Source: Chamaecrista fasciculata
Taxonomy: Eukaryota > Streptophyta > Magnoliopsida > Fabales > Fabaceae
DNA length: 64,000 nucleotides
Assembly (NCBI GenBank): GCA_003254925.1
Contig: QANZ01022632.1
Location: forward strand, 106,445 to 170,444
Reading direction: 5' to 3'
Each line of letters begins with the position of its first letter. Position 1 is the first letter of the stretch. The notes under the pieces are model-generated. The model had not been told where the DNA came from, did not search any database, and was given only the letters and a program-made list of their open reading frames with translations. This document shows positions 10,681 to 21,661 of the stretch, piece by piece. The position numbers and the translations under genes were made by a program.

Positions 10681-12119
10681 ATTCGTGCCCAGGTATTAGG
10701 CGCAGCGTGTTTCTGATTCAGTGTTTTTCATGTTAACGCAGTCTTATGACAATGATTTGCTAATAATTTTCTTCCCTAATATTCATACCCTAATTCTTAC
10801 TTGGGGTTATCCTTATTAATTCTTAGTTTATTATCTAGCTACGTAGGTAGGTAGTTTGGAAATTTAAAATTCTAAATTTAATAAGATAAATCTTTTTAAA
10901 TTGGTCATAAGGTACGTTTTATAGGCAACTCTAAAAATTTAATCAAACTAAACTTAACTAAAAAAAATTCTTTAAAATAAAATAAATGTGGTATGTGGCC
11001 ATGTCTGTGCATTTATAATATAGAAGTGAGATGTCATCAAAAAAATAATATAGGATTGAGATGATTTTTACCTAATTAATGTGATTGGACAATGATTATG
11101 ATTAAATTTGAATATTAAATTTCAAACACGTATATGGAAAAAATTTTTTGATGAATTTGAAAACTTTCAAATATCATAATTAGACATAAACATATTGTAA
11201 AATAATAATTATATTAAAATTAAATATAAATGACAGTCTTTTTTAGATACCGTAATTACCATTATAATGAATTGATTATTCATATTGATTGATTTGGTCA
11301 TTAAAAAAGTATGTATTTTTAATGTAGCGACGGATTATAATCATTGCTATTTAATTTGTAAGAAAATCAAATATCTACCTTTATGTGAATTCAATTTGTA
11401 ATAAGGTTATATATAGTCTAATTTTCATTGTAATTATTTTCATATGACATTTATTGGAACTAATTTGCATGCTTTATGTGTATTTACATTTGTTAGAATT
11501 AATTGTTTTAAAATCATATTTGCCTTCATATATTTCTTACTCTTCTATTGCTTTATTTATTTATTGTTATTGTTGGATAAAATTCTATTTGCTGAATTTT
11601 TGACACATTGTTTCACTTTTTTGATAGTTGGAAAAAGCACAAATTATAAACATATATTAAACTCTAAGATTCCACTATAATTTTCTATTATCATATGAAA
11701 AATAGTCGTTGAATTTTCCTTTATCGATATTGGTATTCAATGTAAAGTAAAAATTCAGATTTCGCCTAAATTTGGAATAGAAAAAAAAATCATACAGGTC
11801 AATAGAAATACAAAAAATAGCGTGCATCTTTCAGGGGAAATAACATTATGGCCTTTAAAATTCCAATTTCAACTTTTGAAAAGTCATATTCCCCAAGAGA
11901 AACACAAAACATTATTTATTAATGATCACATATTATTATTGTATTATTATAAATAAATAATCTTAGGAGAAATAAAATGTGAGCTTAAAAATTTCAATTG
12001 TAATTATGACAATTTATTTTGATGTAATGATATGTCCACAAATTTAGCATTTTTTAATTAGGTTAGTTTTAAAATTATAAAAAAAACGTAGATTTTCATT
12101 ACCAGCTATTTCAATACTA
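10681..12119. other. AT-rich spacer between the F-box copies
   Basis: No coding frame with gene-like content is visible. The open frame at 11444-11680 is a low-complexity hydrophobic string with no recognisable domain. AT-rich non-coding DNA is the best description. Confidence 0.5.
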
Positions 12120-14180
12120 ACGTATGAATTACTTTATATTTTTAAATTATATTTTTATTTTTAAAAAAATATATATTGTAATAAAAAATGTTATTGTAAT
12201 TATATTTATATTTTTTAAAAATTAATTTATATAAAAACTAATTTATTTGAATTTATCCAGGTGTAATTTGATAGTTTTGCCGGGTTATTTTATGTTACTG
12301 TTTCTAAATTAAATTGAGCAATTTTAGATTAAAAAAAAATTGTAAACGTCCCCGTACGCTAAAGATCTACAAACCATATGGTGTCATGTTATTTAACATT
12401 TTTTAAATTAGATAAAAAAATTCTAAATATATTAATTGCTTTGCAAGGGAAATTCTTAAATATATGCGTTGGGTAATTGATTTATAAGTATCAAATACAA
12501 TTCATGGTATTTCCTTTTCACTATTTTACAAATAAGGAAACATTTTATTCCACGTGCAAATACAATTCTTTTACAACTTCAACATGTCTAAATATTTCCT
12601 TTTCACAATTTTACAAATAAGGAAACATTTTATATTCATGGTATTCACGGAATTAATCATTTATAAGTATCAATTTGTGTGTATATAATACCACACTATT
12701 ATATTATTAAATTTTCAATATTAACGGTAATTGATTTGCACGTTGCCGCGTTCAAAAACATTTTGATTAGGTTCATACTCTTCCTATTACTTTGTCGTTT
12801 TCATCGCTTCAGTCTACATCAACATTGTTTAAGGTATGTAAATCGACAATATTAATTTTTGTATACTCTTAACTTTTGTATTAGTGTATATCAGAATTTG
12901 ATATTTTTACTCCTAGGAATTAAATGGATTGTATCTTCCGAGTCGGTGAATTTGAGTTACCTGCTGACATTATGCACGTTGTGATGTCAAATTTCTCAAT
13001 TGAAGAGTTATTCGCTTTTCGCCTGGTCTCAAAAAATTGGAACAGAAGTATAAGAGACATAGAATTTATGTTATACTACAACAAGTTCTGCCAAAAAAAT
13101 AAGGAACGTCATATTATTATATGTGATTTTGGAAGGCATATCGGGCCTCATAGAGCCTTTGTTAGCATCTCAAGCGAATATATCAACAAAGAGCATTGGG
13201 ACACTTTGTTGCCACGTTATGGGTGCTCTAATGATATTATATTTGATGTCATTGGCTCTATCGATGGTCTAATTTGCTTGGAATCTGAGAATTACAATAA
13301 AATGCCTATTTGGATAATCTATAATCCAGTCACAGGGCAGACGATTGACGTCAGTCCACCCGATTCACGTGGCCAAATTAGTAAGTTTAATTATTGTCAA
13401 TATACTATACATTTTGTTTTATTTTTAAGTTGTTTATTGTTCATAAACGAATATGTTATATATTAATTTTGGTCCGTGAATAAAATTACAGACGTTATCA
13501 GGTCAGCCTTTGCATATGAGGCCAATATCAAGTCATACATAGTTGTAATTATGTGGAAGACGACTCTTAACCAAGACCAATCATGGATTTCAATGTTTGC
13601 AACGTCCACACGTAGTTGGTCAACTCCAATGATGTGTGAATATAATGTTGGCTTACTGCACGAACAAGGAATTTATATATTTGGCAACATTTATTGGTTG
13701 GCGACCATCGAGAGACATCATAAAGAGCAACAAATGCACATCGCCTGTTTTAATGTCGCCAATTCTGAATTCAGTCATTTGGCACTTCCAGATATTCAAC
13801 GTGGTAGTAGTCTGAAACTGATAGATGCAAATAATTCCCTTGCTGTTGTATCAAAAAGCCCTCAAGACTTCATTCCGTTGGATTTCTATGATGTTTGGTG
13901 TAAATCAACAACATCAACAAACCACAGTGGTTGGGACAGGATTGTATCAGCGGGTCCCGTTTTGGCCACATATCAATTCCTTTTCTACACTGAGGATAAG
14001 TGTGTTTTCGCTGACCCTTCTATCAAATTCAATTATAGAGATGGTAAGTGTGGAAAGTATTTGTTCTAAATAGGAAGTGCAATGTTTACACAGTTGAAGG
14101 AGATCCACGGTACCGTACCATGTAAGTTTCGTATTAAAGGTTGTGTCAATTACGTTCGTTCTCTGACAACTTTCTGAGGT
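12120..14180 (+). repeat. Segmental duplication, unit 2 (F-box copy 2)
   Basis: This is the second unit of the tandem duplication. It shares 'CATTTATAAGTATCAATTTG' (about 12658) and 'GAATTACTTTATATTTTTAA' (about 12127) with unit 1, and the exon/intron layout of the F-box gene is identical (same phase-1 intron after the DUF295 'NPVTGQT' motif). Confidence 0.7.
12924..14069 (+). CDS. F-box/DUF295 protein copy 2, C terminus cut by a stop
   Basis: Two exons, 12924-13380 and 13492-14069, encode about 344 residues. An N-terminal F-box ('LPADIMHVVMSNFSIEELF', 'SKNWNRSIRD') is followed by a DUF295/KIB-type beta-propeller region with 'GSIDGLICLES', 'NPVTGQTIDVSPP' and 'MHIACFNVANSEF'. The protein would act as an SCF ubiquitin-ligase receptor in cytosol or nucleus. 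Against copy 1, the TAA at 14067-14069 stands where copy 1 has a Tyr codon. The same frame continues for 35 codons ('IHGTVPCKFRIKGCVNYV') to a TGA at 14175-14177. A single substitution therefore removed the C-terminal tail, unless 14044-14091 (GTAAGT...ACAG) acts as a very short 48-nt intron, which would restore the tail in frame. The gene probably remains translatable. Confidence 0.75.
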
Positions 14181-17100
14181 AAAGATATATACTTATATTA
14201 ATTTTTGGAAACAATTGTAATTCAAGATTATTGGTAATTGAATATATTAGGTTATATTAATCCTGTCATTCGATGCAAATCATGTCATTTGGCGCTTGGA
14301 ATATAATAATTTATTTGAGGCGTTATCTTTTTTTAAGTTCGGTTTATTATTTTTAATTATCTGTTATTCTAAAAATTAAGATTTAATATAAATCTCCATA
14401 TGTCCTTAATTTTCAAAATTTGTCACATTATATGTTTGTAATTTCTTATTTATCACAATAATAATGTTTGTAATTTGTACATTATTTATAAACGAACCGA
14501 AAAAATAAAATAATTGGCATTTTTCAAATAATGTTGGCTGATGCGACTGTACCACTGAGCGAGGCTTGATAAAGATTGGAGATATGTGATTTCCAAAAAC
14601 TTACGTACATAATTTTGAAAAATGTTTGTTTTGTATTCATGAAATTAAAAAAATTAAGGTAAATTGACCTCAATTTTATTTTTAGAACATATATTTTTTT
14701 CGGTTTTTTTTTTCCAAAACCGTGCTTATAATAAATGTTAGTAAATATATTTGTTTCTTCTTATTAAACAACTCATTTTTGAATCCAAAATTAAAAAATC
14801 AAATAAATATTTTAAAAGGTTGAAACAGATTGAATCAAGTGCGACAAAACTCTTATAACATTTAACAAATTTTGCAAAATTTTTTATTACATATTGACCC
14901 CAAAAAATTTTTAAAAAAATTACAAATAGTTCTCTGGATACATATTATCTAGGGACTAAAAGGAACACTTTTATCATATTTTGGGGTCAATTTAATTTTA
15001 GAAAAACTTTTAACAAATTTTATTTCATTTATGGCAGCCTATATTTTAGTGGGACGTAGTGTTAGATGTCAAAATACATTGTTTTTCTGTTTTCTCAATA
15101 TGTGTTTTCGGTAATTTTTATGTAATACAACATGTTCTATTATAATACTAATTAATGGTGGTACGAAGAACCATGATGATGATTTACTTGAATTTAAAAA
15201 CTAAATTGTTTTTTTTGGAATATGACATTAAGGTCGATCAGCTGTAGAATTAAATTTCCAAATATGATGAATTATAATATATTATTAGTAGTTAAAATAT
15301 TATTTTGTGTGTATATTCTGTTCATGATTAGATTTATTGATTGACTGGATCATTTTATAAAGTAATTATTCGTATATTTATTTGTAGCAAAAATATACAC
15401 GGAAAATGCCACCTACACAATACAAATTGATTGTTTTCAATATATCATGGTTTAAATTAAAAGTTTATGATAGTTTGCATGATCTATTATTGTTTCTTCA
15501 CAGAGTGTCGTGTGTCTAATAATTAAAGAAATTTGTTAGATAATAATATAAATAAATTACTAAGGATCGTTGTGGAATCTTCACAACATGTATTATTTAA
15601 ATTAATTTATTCAATTAAATTTAAGCTAAGTAGTGTACGTAGAAAGGATTCAAAATTTATGTTATATTATGTGATATGAAATTAATTGTTGTAGACCCAA
15701 TCATTGATATATGATTGCAACATGTATTACAATTTATCGCATTTTAAAATTAAGAGTTTTTTTATATTATTATTTCTAATTTCATATCATATTTTAATGT
15801 AATATACGATGTTGTCTAAATTTCAAAATGTCTAAAATAAAGTTATTATTTATAATTTCATATCATATTTTAAAATTGACGAGAAGGTGTTAGTTCGGAG
15901 ACGATATTGACAGCTATTGTAAAGTTTGTGGTCGAAAATATCACCAAACAAACGCCCGAGATATAATCGACAAGGTGGGTAAAATTTGCGGAAAAAGTTG
16001 ACAACCAAAAACGTTTGGCGACTAAATTGATAATTGGTGTAAAGTTTGGGGACGAAATTAATACTATTGCATTTTATATATAGTGAAATATCCGATACAT
16101 GATGAAGTAGCGGCCCACTTTATTACTTATGATTCATAGGTTAGAAGTAATTAATAATAATATCATTTGAGTTATTTGTTTTTTTGGGAATCAAAACAAT
16201 AGAACGGTGTAAAGGTTGCGGTTTATTTACAATTCGTATTACTCATCTATTTAATATATTTTACCATAATTTGCACTTTATGTGTTATCAGCTTTCTATT
16301 CCGCTCATTTTTTATATTTAATTCCAAAAGAGAGATATTGAAAAGTAATACAAGGAAAATGCAATTTAATCAAAACTTTGATTGTTAAAACATTTAAAAT
16401 TTTTAATAACCATATATGGAATAATTTAATAATCATGACCTTATATATAAGTTTTTAGAAAGCCCCAAATCAGGGATATACATTCTACTCTCTACATATA
16501 TACAAGATTCTAGAAAGCCCCAAATCAAAATAGATATATATGTACCACACTTAAAAAATGTACGGCACAATAAGGGATTCCATTTCCATGATTGAATCAC
16601 TTTCTACATCTTAACTTAATAGTTTGTTTATTTAAAATACAAGTATCAATCCAATGTAAATATAATTCCTTATACGATCATTGAAAAGCCAATTAAATGA
16701 AATTATATACCATAAATGGATGTGAACTTTTGCATTTTGGAGATTCATTAACCATCCCAAAAATTGTCAAATTAAACATCATGCCAAAATTTACAATTAT
16801 TATGGAGCTTAAAAAATTACCTGCTTAAGTTATACCATATGAAATGTTTTTGTAATAAAATTTGGCCTTGCAATTTTTTCGTTTATAGATTAATTAAATT
16901 CCTTTAAAATTTGGAAATTAACTATCATGACAAAGTTTGCAAATTAAATCTTATTCAAAGAGATTGATTCGAAAACTTACTTACAAATTAAAAATTAAGG
17001 GTATTGCATTATATAATGATTAAATTGCCTATAATGAGGAAACTAAATATTTAAGAAGGAGACCAACTATAAAATAAAATTACACTCTAAAGTGACTACA

Positions 17101-17260
17101 TATCAAAGATTTTGATATGTTTGTTTGCAAGTGAAGATTTTGTTTCCAATTACAAATTCAAGTGGCCAATAAAATTTAGTTGTGTTTCTGGTTGAACAAT
17201 TTAGTTGTGGTTTTGTTTCCAAGTAATATTTCAAATGTGCATGAGAAATTGTCGTTAGAA
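14178..17260. other. AT-rich non-coding Helitron interior
   Basis: Three kilobases without a supportable gene. Around 14830-15010 is a relic related to the core of the MITE at 27808-28239 (shared 'ACATATTGACCCCAAAAAAT'). Around 15890-16060 is a weak internal repetition of 'GTAAAGTTTGGGGACGAAAT'-like blocks. The rest is unstructured AT-rich DNA. Confidence 0.5.
14830..15010. repeat. Relic of the 27.8-kb Mutator-type MITE family
   Basis: 'AATTTTGCAAAATTTTTTATTACATATTGACCCC' followed by 'TACAAATAGTTCTCTGGATA' and later 'TTTTGGGGTCAATTTAATTT' parallels the central part of the intact element at 27808-28239. The outer arms are eroded. Confidence 0.5.
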
Positions 17261-20200
17261 ATGTCGTCATACTCACAGACTCCTACTGATGAAATTCACA
17301 AATTTTTCAATATCGGTAAATATCAATATTGTTACGATCAAAAAGTCACTATATTAAGTCAAATATATTTTTATTAAAATTAAATAAATCATTCTACTTA
17401 ATAAGTATATTACATTAATCCGTAATTACAAAAATAGTCATTAAATTACTGCAAAATAAATAATTAAGATATAAACAAAATTTTAAATTTTTTTAAGATT
17501 GTAAGGACGGTTTAATAATCATTCCAAAATAATTACTCAACGATATATATAAAAAACCCCCGCTATATTACATTTATTTAAATTTGTTGACATACAAGAT
17601 TAAGAAATAGGGATCACACACCATCTTCATATACAATTATTTATAAATTTATGATCATTGTTTGTCATATAAGCGTTGTTATCATATGTTATCGTTCATA
17701 TATTCTTATCAACTTACTTCGAATCATATAAAAGGTATGTACAAGTAAGAATGTTGTATGCTTTGTCATGTCAGCAGGAAATCATGTGGCATTACCGGTG
17801 AAAAAGAAAAATGCGCAGTATTCAAATTCGCAAGAATGCCTGACCGATGGTATCCAACATTCCATTGAACATCACTATTTTTAAGTTATGATGCACAATC
17901 GTATTAACTAACGATCTATTCTTTGAACAACACATTACAGGAAACAAATCATTAAAGCGTAAGTTATATGAGGGGGTTCCAAATCTATACTTCAGCCCTC
18001 CGTCAGTGGCATCGAAGCGTGAGTTTTTTTGTCAGTACATATGTTTTATGCAACCCAATTAATATGAGTTCTATAGACAACTTATATATTGATAGACACT
18101 ACTAATTATTTACATTTGGATGTTGTGCTATTCAGTACCGACACAAGGTATTCGGCTGGATCAGATATCCAATAGCATACCGATACTCGATACAAATATA
18201 CACCCAGGTACATAGCATGATATGAGCGGTTATATGGATTTGATATGAAACATATTTTGATATTCGATCTACTTAACTCAATCATATTAGTACGTGTTTG
18301 ATGTAGATATATATTGTTAAAAGGAGAAGGTGTAAAAGTATCTGAACTGCTGACTACTCCTTATGTGTCCTTTTGCAACTTTTTATATAAAGAAACGTTG
18401 TCCTGAGCATGTTGATAACAATAACAGGCGGATAACTTTTTGCATTTTTAGGCTTTTTATAAAATTCATTTATATGTTATTTTTTTATAAATAATCCTAT
18501 AGTTTGGTACCTAAATCGCTTTTCTTTCTCAGGAATAATGTCTTACGTTATATATTAAAATTCGATGACCAATTTTTGTGAATTCAAATCATTCCGAACG
18601 AACATAAGACAATAGAATATAAGGTATTGCAGGTAATATAAGTGGCATTTTGGAGATGAATAAACATAAGACAATAGAATCAAGCAGCTGGTGCAGAGCA
18701 TTAGATTACGACTCCACTCAAGGTGTGTGTAGTATGTGTATCTAAAAGTTACTGATCAAACAATGCAAATTTCCTTACCGTGTTTATACTTCTGTCTGAG
18801 ATCACTATGGTTAAAAGGATAAGTATGGTAAGTAGTTGTATTGATGATTGACTCTTACCTTGCTTTTTGTTAATTTTTAACTAAAAAAACGTTGTGCTGC
18901 ATGTGTTAATATCAATTGAAGACGAACAACTTAATGCATTGTGACTTTGGTAAAAAACGTATTTATATGTTTTTTTTATAATTAATTTCAAATTTTCAAG
19001 TTAAATCGCCATTTGTTTTGTTATAAGTTAGTTTAGCCTGATATTGTAATACCCAATGAAAAATCGATGCGAATCCAAATCGTTCTAGACGACTATAATT
19101 CTTTAGTTATTTTTATTAAATGCAATGCAGGTAACAAAGGTGGCATTTTGGAGATGAATAAACATAAGCCGTTAGTATTAAGCAACTGCTGTAGAACATT
19201 AGAATACAACTCTACTCAAGACGTGTTTAGTATGTGTATTTTGTAGTTACCGATTGAACTATGCAAATTTTCTTATCGTGTGTATTTTTTTGCATCTTAG
19301 GAACTGTCAAGAAACCCAACACATCAACAAACGTGGATAATCGGTCCCAATTGTCTGATATTACTAATGGTATTGTGTGGCATTAATCCTATGTAAATTG
19401 CTATCACACTTTAATACCTATTATTATCTAATAACATTTTTAATACTCCAACGATTCCAGTTTTGCAAAACCGAATCAAGCAACACGAAAAAATTGGTGT
19501 ATCACAACTAATACAACCTGAACAGAATTATCATGGTAAGTAGTTAAAGTATATTTTGTTAATTTAGCATATTATTTTGATAGATAGTTAGATTATTTAA
19601 TAGGCACAATTATATATAAAACGTGACCTTTATTTATAATATGTCTTAAATAGTTATATCCGAAGAAGTTATCGGGGCAGAAACATCGGATTTTCATCAC
19701 CACGAATTCAATCCAAATACAATTATCATTGCAGGCCAGACAGGTACGTGTGAGGGTTTATGTTGTAGTGTTATTATTTGGATTAATTTAAATTTTAATG
19801 CACGTACGTTTAGCTGACGCTACTCACATAATAACAGGTCAAGCCACGGGCTGTGGCACAACGTTTGATGTGAGTGTAAATTTTCCGAGACCATCTTCAA
19901 CACTAGCTAAATGTAAGCATCAGACACATCATAATCTATGTATAATATGGAAGTTTTAATTCGGAAGAGTATGCGTGGCGGTCTAGATTACATTCTTAAT
20001 AACATGTATATACTTGATGCGTTACAGGTAACCGTCGTAGCAGAATGTTTAAAATGGGAAAAAGCGGCAAATCATATCGTAAAAGAGATACCAGAGGTAG
20101 CGATAAGTATTTTTAAATAATTTATATCCTTAACAATTTATTAAACAGAGAAGACGAGAAGCTCTTAGACATTTTTCTTTTTTTCAGTGCACATCGTTGT

Positions 20201-20491
20201 TCCCACACGGACAAACCATGGAGATGAGTTACTTTCAGGTTCAATTTTGATGCTGGTTAATATATTAGCACTACTATAGTGCCTTGATTTTAATATAATA
20301 TGATAACATTAAATCTGATTTGGTATAGGTTTTGACAATTAAGTACCCTTCATTTATGACATTTCACATCGGTTTTCTGTATCATATAATTTTAAGCCGG
20401 TCACTGTCTTTATATTGGTTGAAAATTTACTTGACGTAACGCTGCAGGTCATGTGTCCGGAGATTCAACAATTGAAGTAAATCGTAGCTAG
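17261..20491 (+). CDS. Unrecognised mini-exon gene, phase-1 introns throughout
   Basis: Thirteen exons fit GT-AG rules with one continuous frame: 17261-17315, 17778-17849, 17941-18018, 18136-18207, 18633-18722, 19131-19220, 19301-19369, 19461-19535, 19654-19743, 19814-19912, 20028-20096, 20188-20238 and 20448-20491 (TAG). Every intron is phase 1 and every internal exon is a multiple of three (51-99 nt). The exception is exon 6, whose donor is AC instead of GT and is probably skipped. The product is 287 aa (317 with exon 6), hydrophilic, with no domain I recognise. Motifs include 'KSLKRKLYEGVPNLYF', 'RLDQISNSIP', 'NRSQLSDITN' and a basic 'CNRRSRMFKMGKSGKSYRKR'. The 'xLSDITN'-like strings recall the N-terminal part of plant Helitron Rep/helicase proteins, so this may be the 5' exons of a deleted helicase; that is inference. 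The start Met is the first in frame; an upstream exon is possible. Confidence 0.5.
18400..18840 (+). repeat. Tandem exon-plus-intron duplication, unit 1
   Basis: About 450-500 bp including an exon ('GGCATTTTGGAGATGAATAA') and its flanking introns are repeated at about 18885-19310. Landmarks in both are 'AAACGTTGT', 'TTTATATGTT' and 'CAAATTT(C/T)CTTA(C/T)CGTG'. Confidence 0.75.
18885..19310 (+). repeat. Tandem exon-plus-intron duplication, unit 2
   Basis: This is the second unit of the exon duplication. Its exon (19131-19220) keeps acceptor, length (90 nt) and frame, but the donor that reads AAG|GTGTGT in unit 1 reads AAG|ACGTGT here, so normal splicing out of this exon is lost. Confidence 0.75.
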
Positions 20492-20645
20492 GGATATAAT
20501 GTTCGTGCAGGTCATGTATTCATCCATCGGGTCAGTCCAATTGCTATGAATATAATGTTCGTGCTTATGTTCATCCAGATCTATAATATAATGCTTTGTA
20601 CCAAAATCAAGAAGGTAACCTGTAACATACATCTGTAACACGACC

Positions 20646-20674
20646 ACCCGTGCATCGCACGGGTCAAAACCTAG
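20646..20674 (+). other. Helitron 3' terminus: hairpin plus CTAG
   Basis: ACCCGTGC (20646-20653), loop ATC, GCACGGGT (20657-20664) form a perfect 8-bp stem. CAAAAC follows, then the terminal CTAG (20671-20674) before a T. This is the transposition terminator of plant Helitrons. Confidence 0.85.
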
Positions 20675-21661
20675 TTTCTTCAAAAGAGCTAACCTATTAT
20701 ATTATAGATTAATCTAAGATGTAATTTGTCACATACATATAATTGGTGATGTGACACAATTATAATAATTGATATGATTCAATAATATTAAATAATAAAG
20801 AGACATCTTATTAAAGTGTTAACTTCATGTTTAAAATAAATTTAGAGTTTTGTTCGTCAAAATATGTAAAATTATAAATATGACTAAAATATAAAATAAC
20901 ATTTTTATGAAAATAATTGTGAATAAAAATTAAAACTTCGCCCAAATTCTAGCACACACCAAGTAAAGAACAAGCACTTAAATATAATATATATATATAT
21001 ATATAATTTTTTTTTAAAAAAAAAAGACCTCCTGTATTACGAGTAAAAACCAAAAAGATATCCAAGAATTTACATAATAGAAATGTTCAATGAAAACTAC
21101 AGAGAACTTCTCAAGGTACTTGGTAGTGGCAACTGGCAAGGAATAAGGGTTCAAGAAGCCAATAGCAGAAGATAAAGTAATATAATAAATGAACACTTTG
21201 AAGTTTGAACTGTGAATTAGGATTACATATTCAAGACTATATATGGGAGACAAAACTGAAAAGAAGTCACAATGACCAAAGAAAAAGCACTCCATGATTC
21301 AAATGTTTGAAGAACAAACGCCCCAAGAACATTCCCCCAAAAAAAAATCAATAAAATAATGAATAATGCCTATACATGGATAAGATACATACAAAACTCA
21401 ATGAAAATTTCAAAATACTATCCTTATAATACATTTATCACCTTTATCAAAGTTAAGATAACAAACATTTATCACCTCCAAAAAGAGAAGGATGACATGA
21501 ATTTCAATCTTGAGTTGAAGGGGTTAATACCGAAGGATTTCAGCAAAAGTCAGGAGAGAAAACGCTGAACATCTTTGTGTGATGAAGAATCTATACATGG
21601 AATAGTATTAGAATCAATACTTCTTTGTAAAAATCAATGACTTCAAGTTTGAGCAAATTGC
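20675..21661. other. Spacer and 3' end of the malectin-LRR gene
   Basis: AT-rich sequence with a short (AT)n run at about 20984-21005. The part from about 21300 to 21661 is presumably the 3' UTR of the minus-strand gene that follows. No other gene seen. Confidence 0.45.

Larger units (their letters stand above)
2653..20674 (+). mobile_element. Large Helitron (about 18 kb), probably non-autonomous
   Basis: The 5' end is A|TCTATACTATATTATATG, the typical plant Helitron 5' terminus (TC after a host A). The 3' end is an 8-bp perfect hairpin with a 3-base loop (20646-20664), six bases, then CTAG followed by a host T. Helitrons insert between A and T, end in CTRR and make no target duplication, all of which fits. 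Inside lie an RPA70-like gene, which is common Helitron cargo in plants, two F-box/DUF295 genes and a multi-exon gene of unknown nature. All are on the + strand, the strand on which the termini read 5' to 3'. No Rep (HUH) motif or PIF1-like helicase core was found, so the element is probably non-autonomous. The alternative is that the two ends belong to different Helitrons; an empty-site comparison would decide. Confidence 0.62.

Noticed and set aside
11444-11680. 78-codon hydrophobic frame between the F-box copies
   Set aside because: AT-rich Phe/Leu/Ile translation without an upstream signal, homology or splice context.
20465-20683. Minus-strand frame covering the Helitron 3' end
   Set aside because: It overlaps the terminal hairpin and the last mini-exon, and shows no domain.
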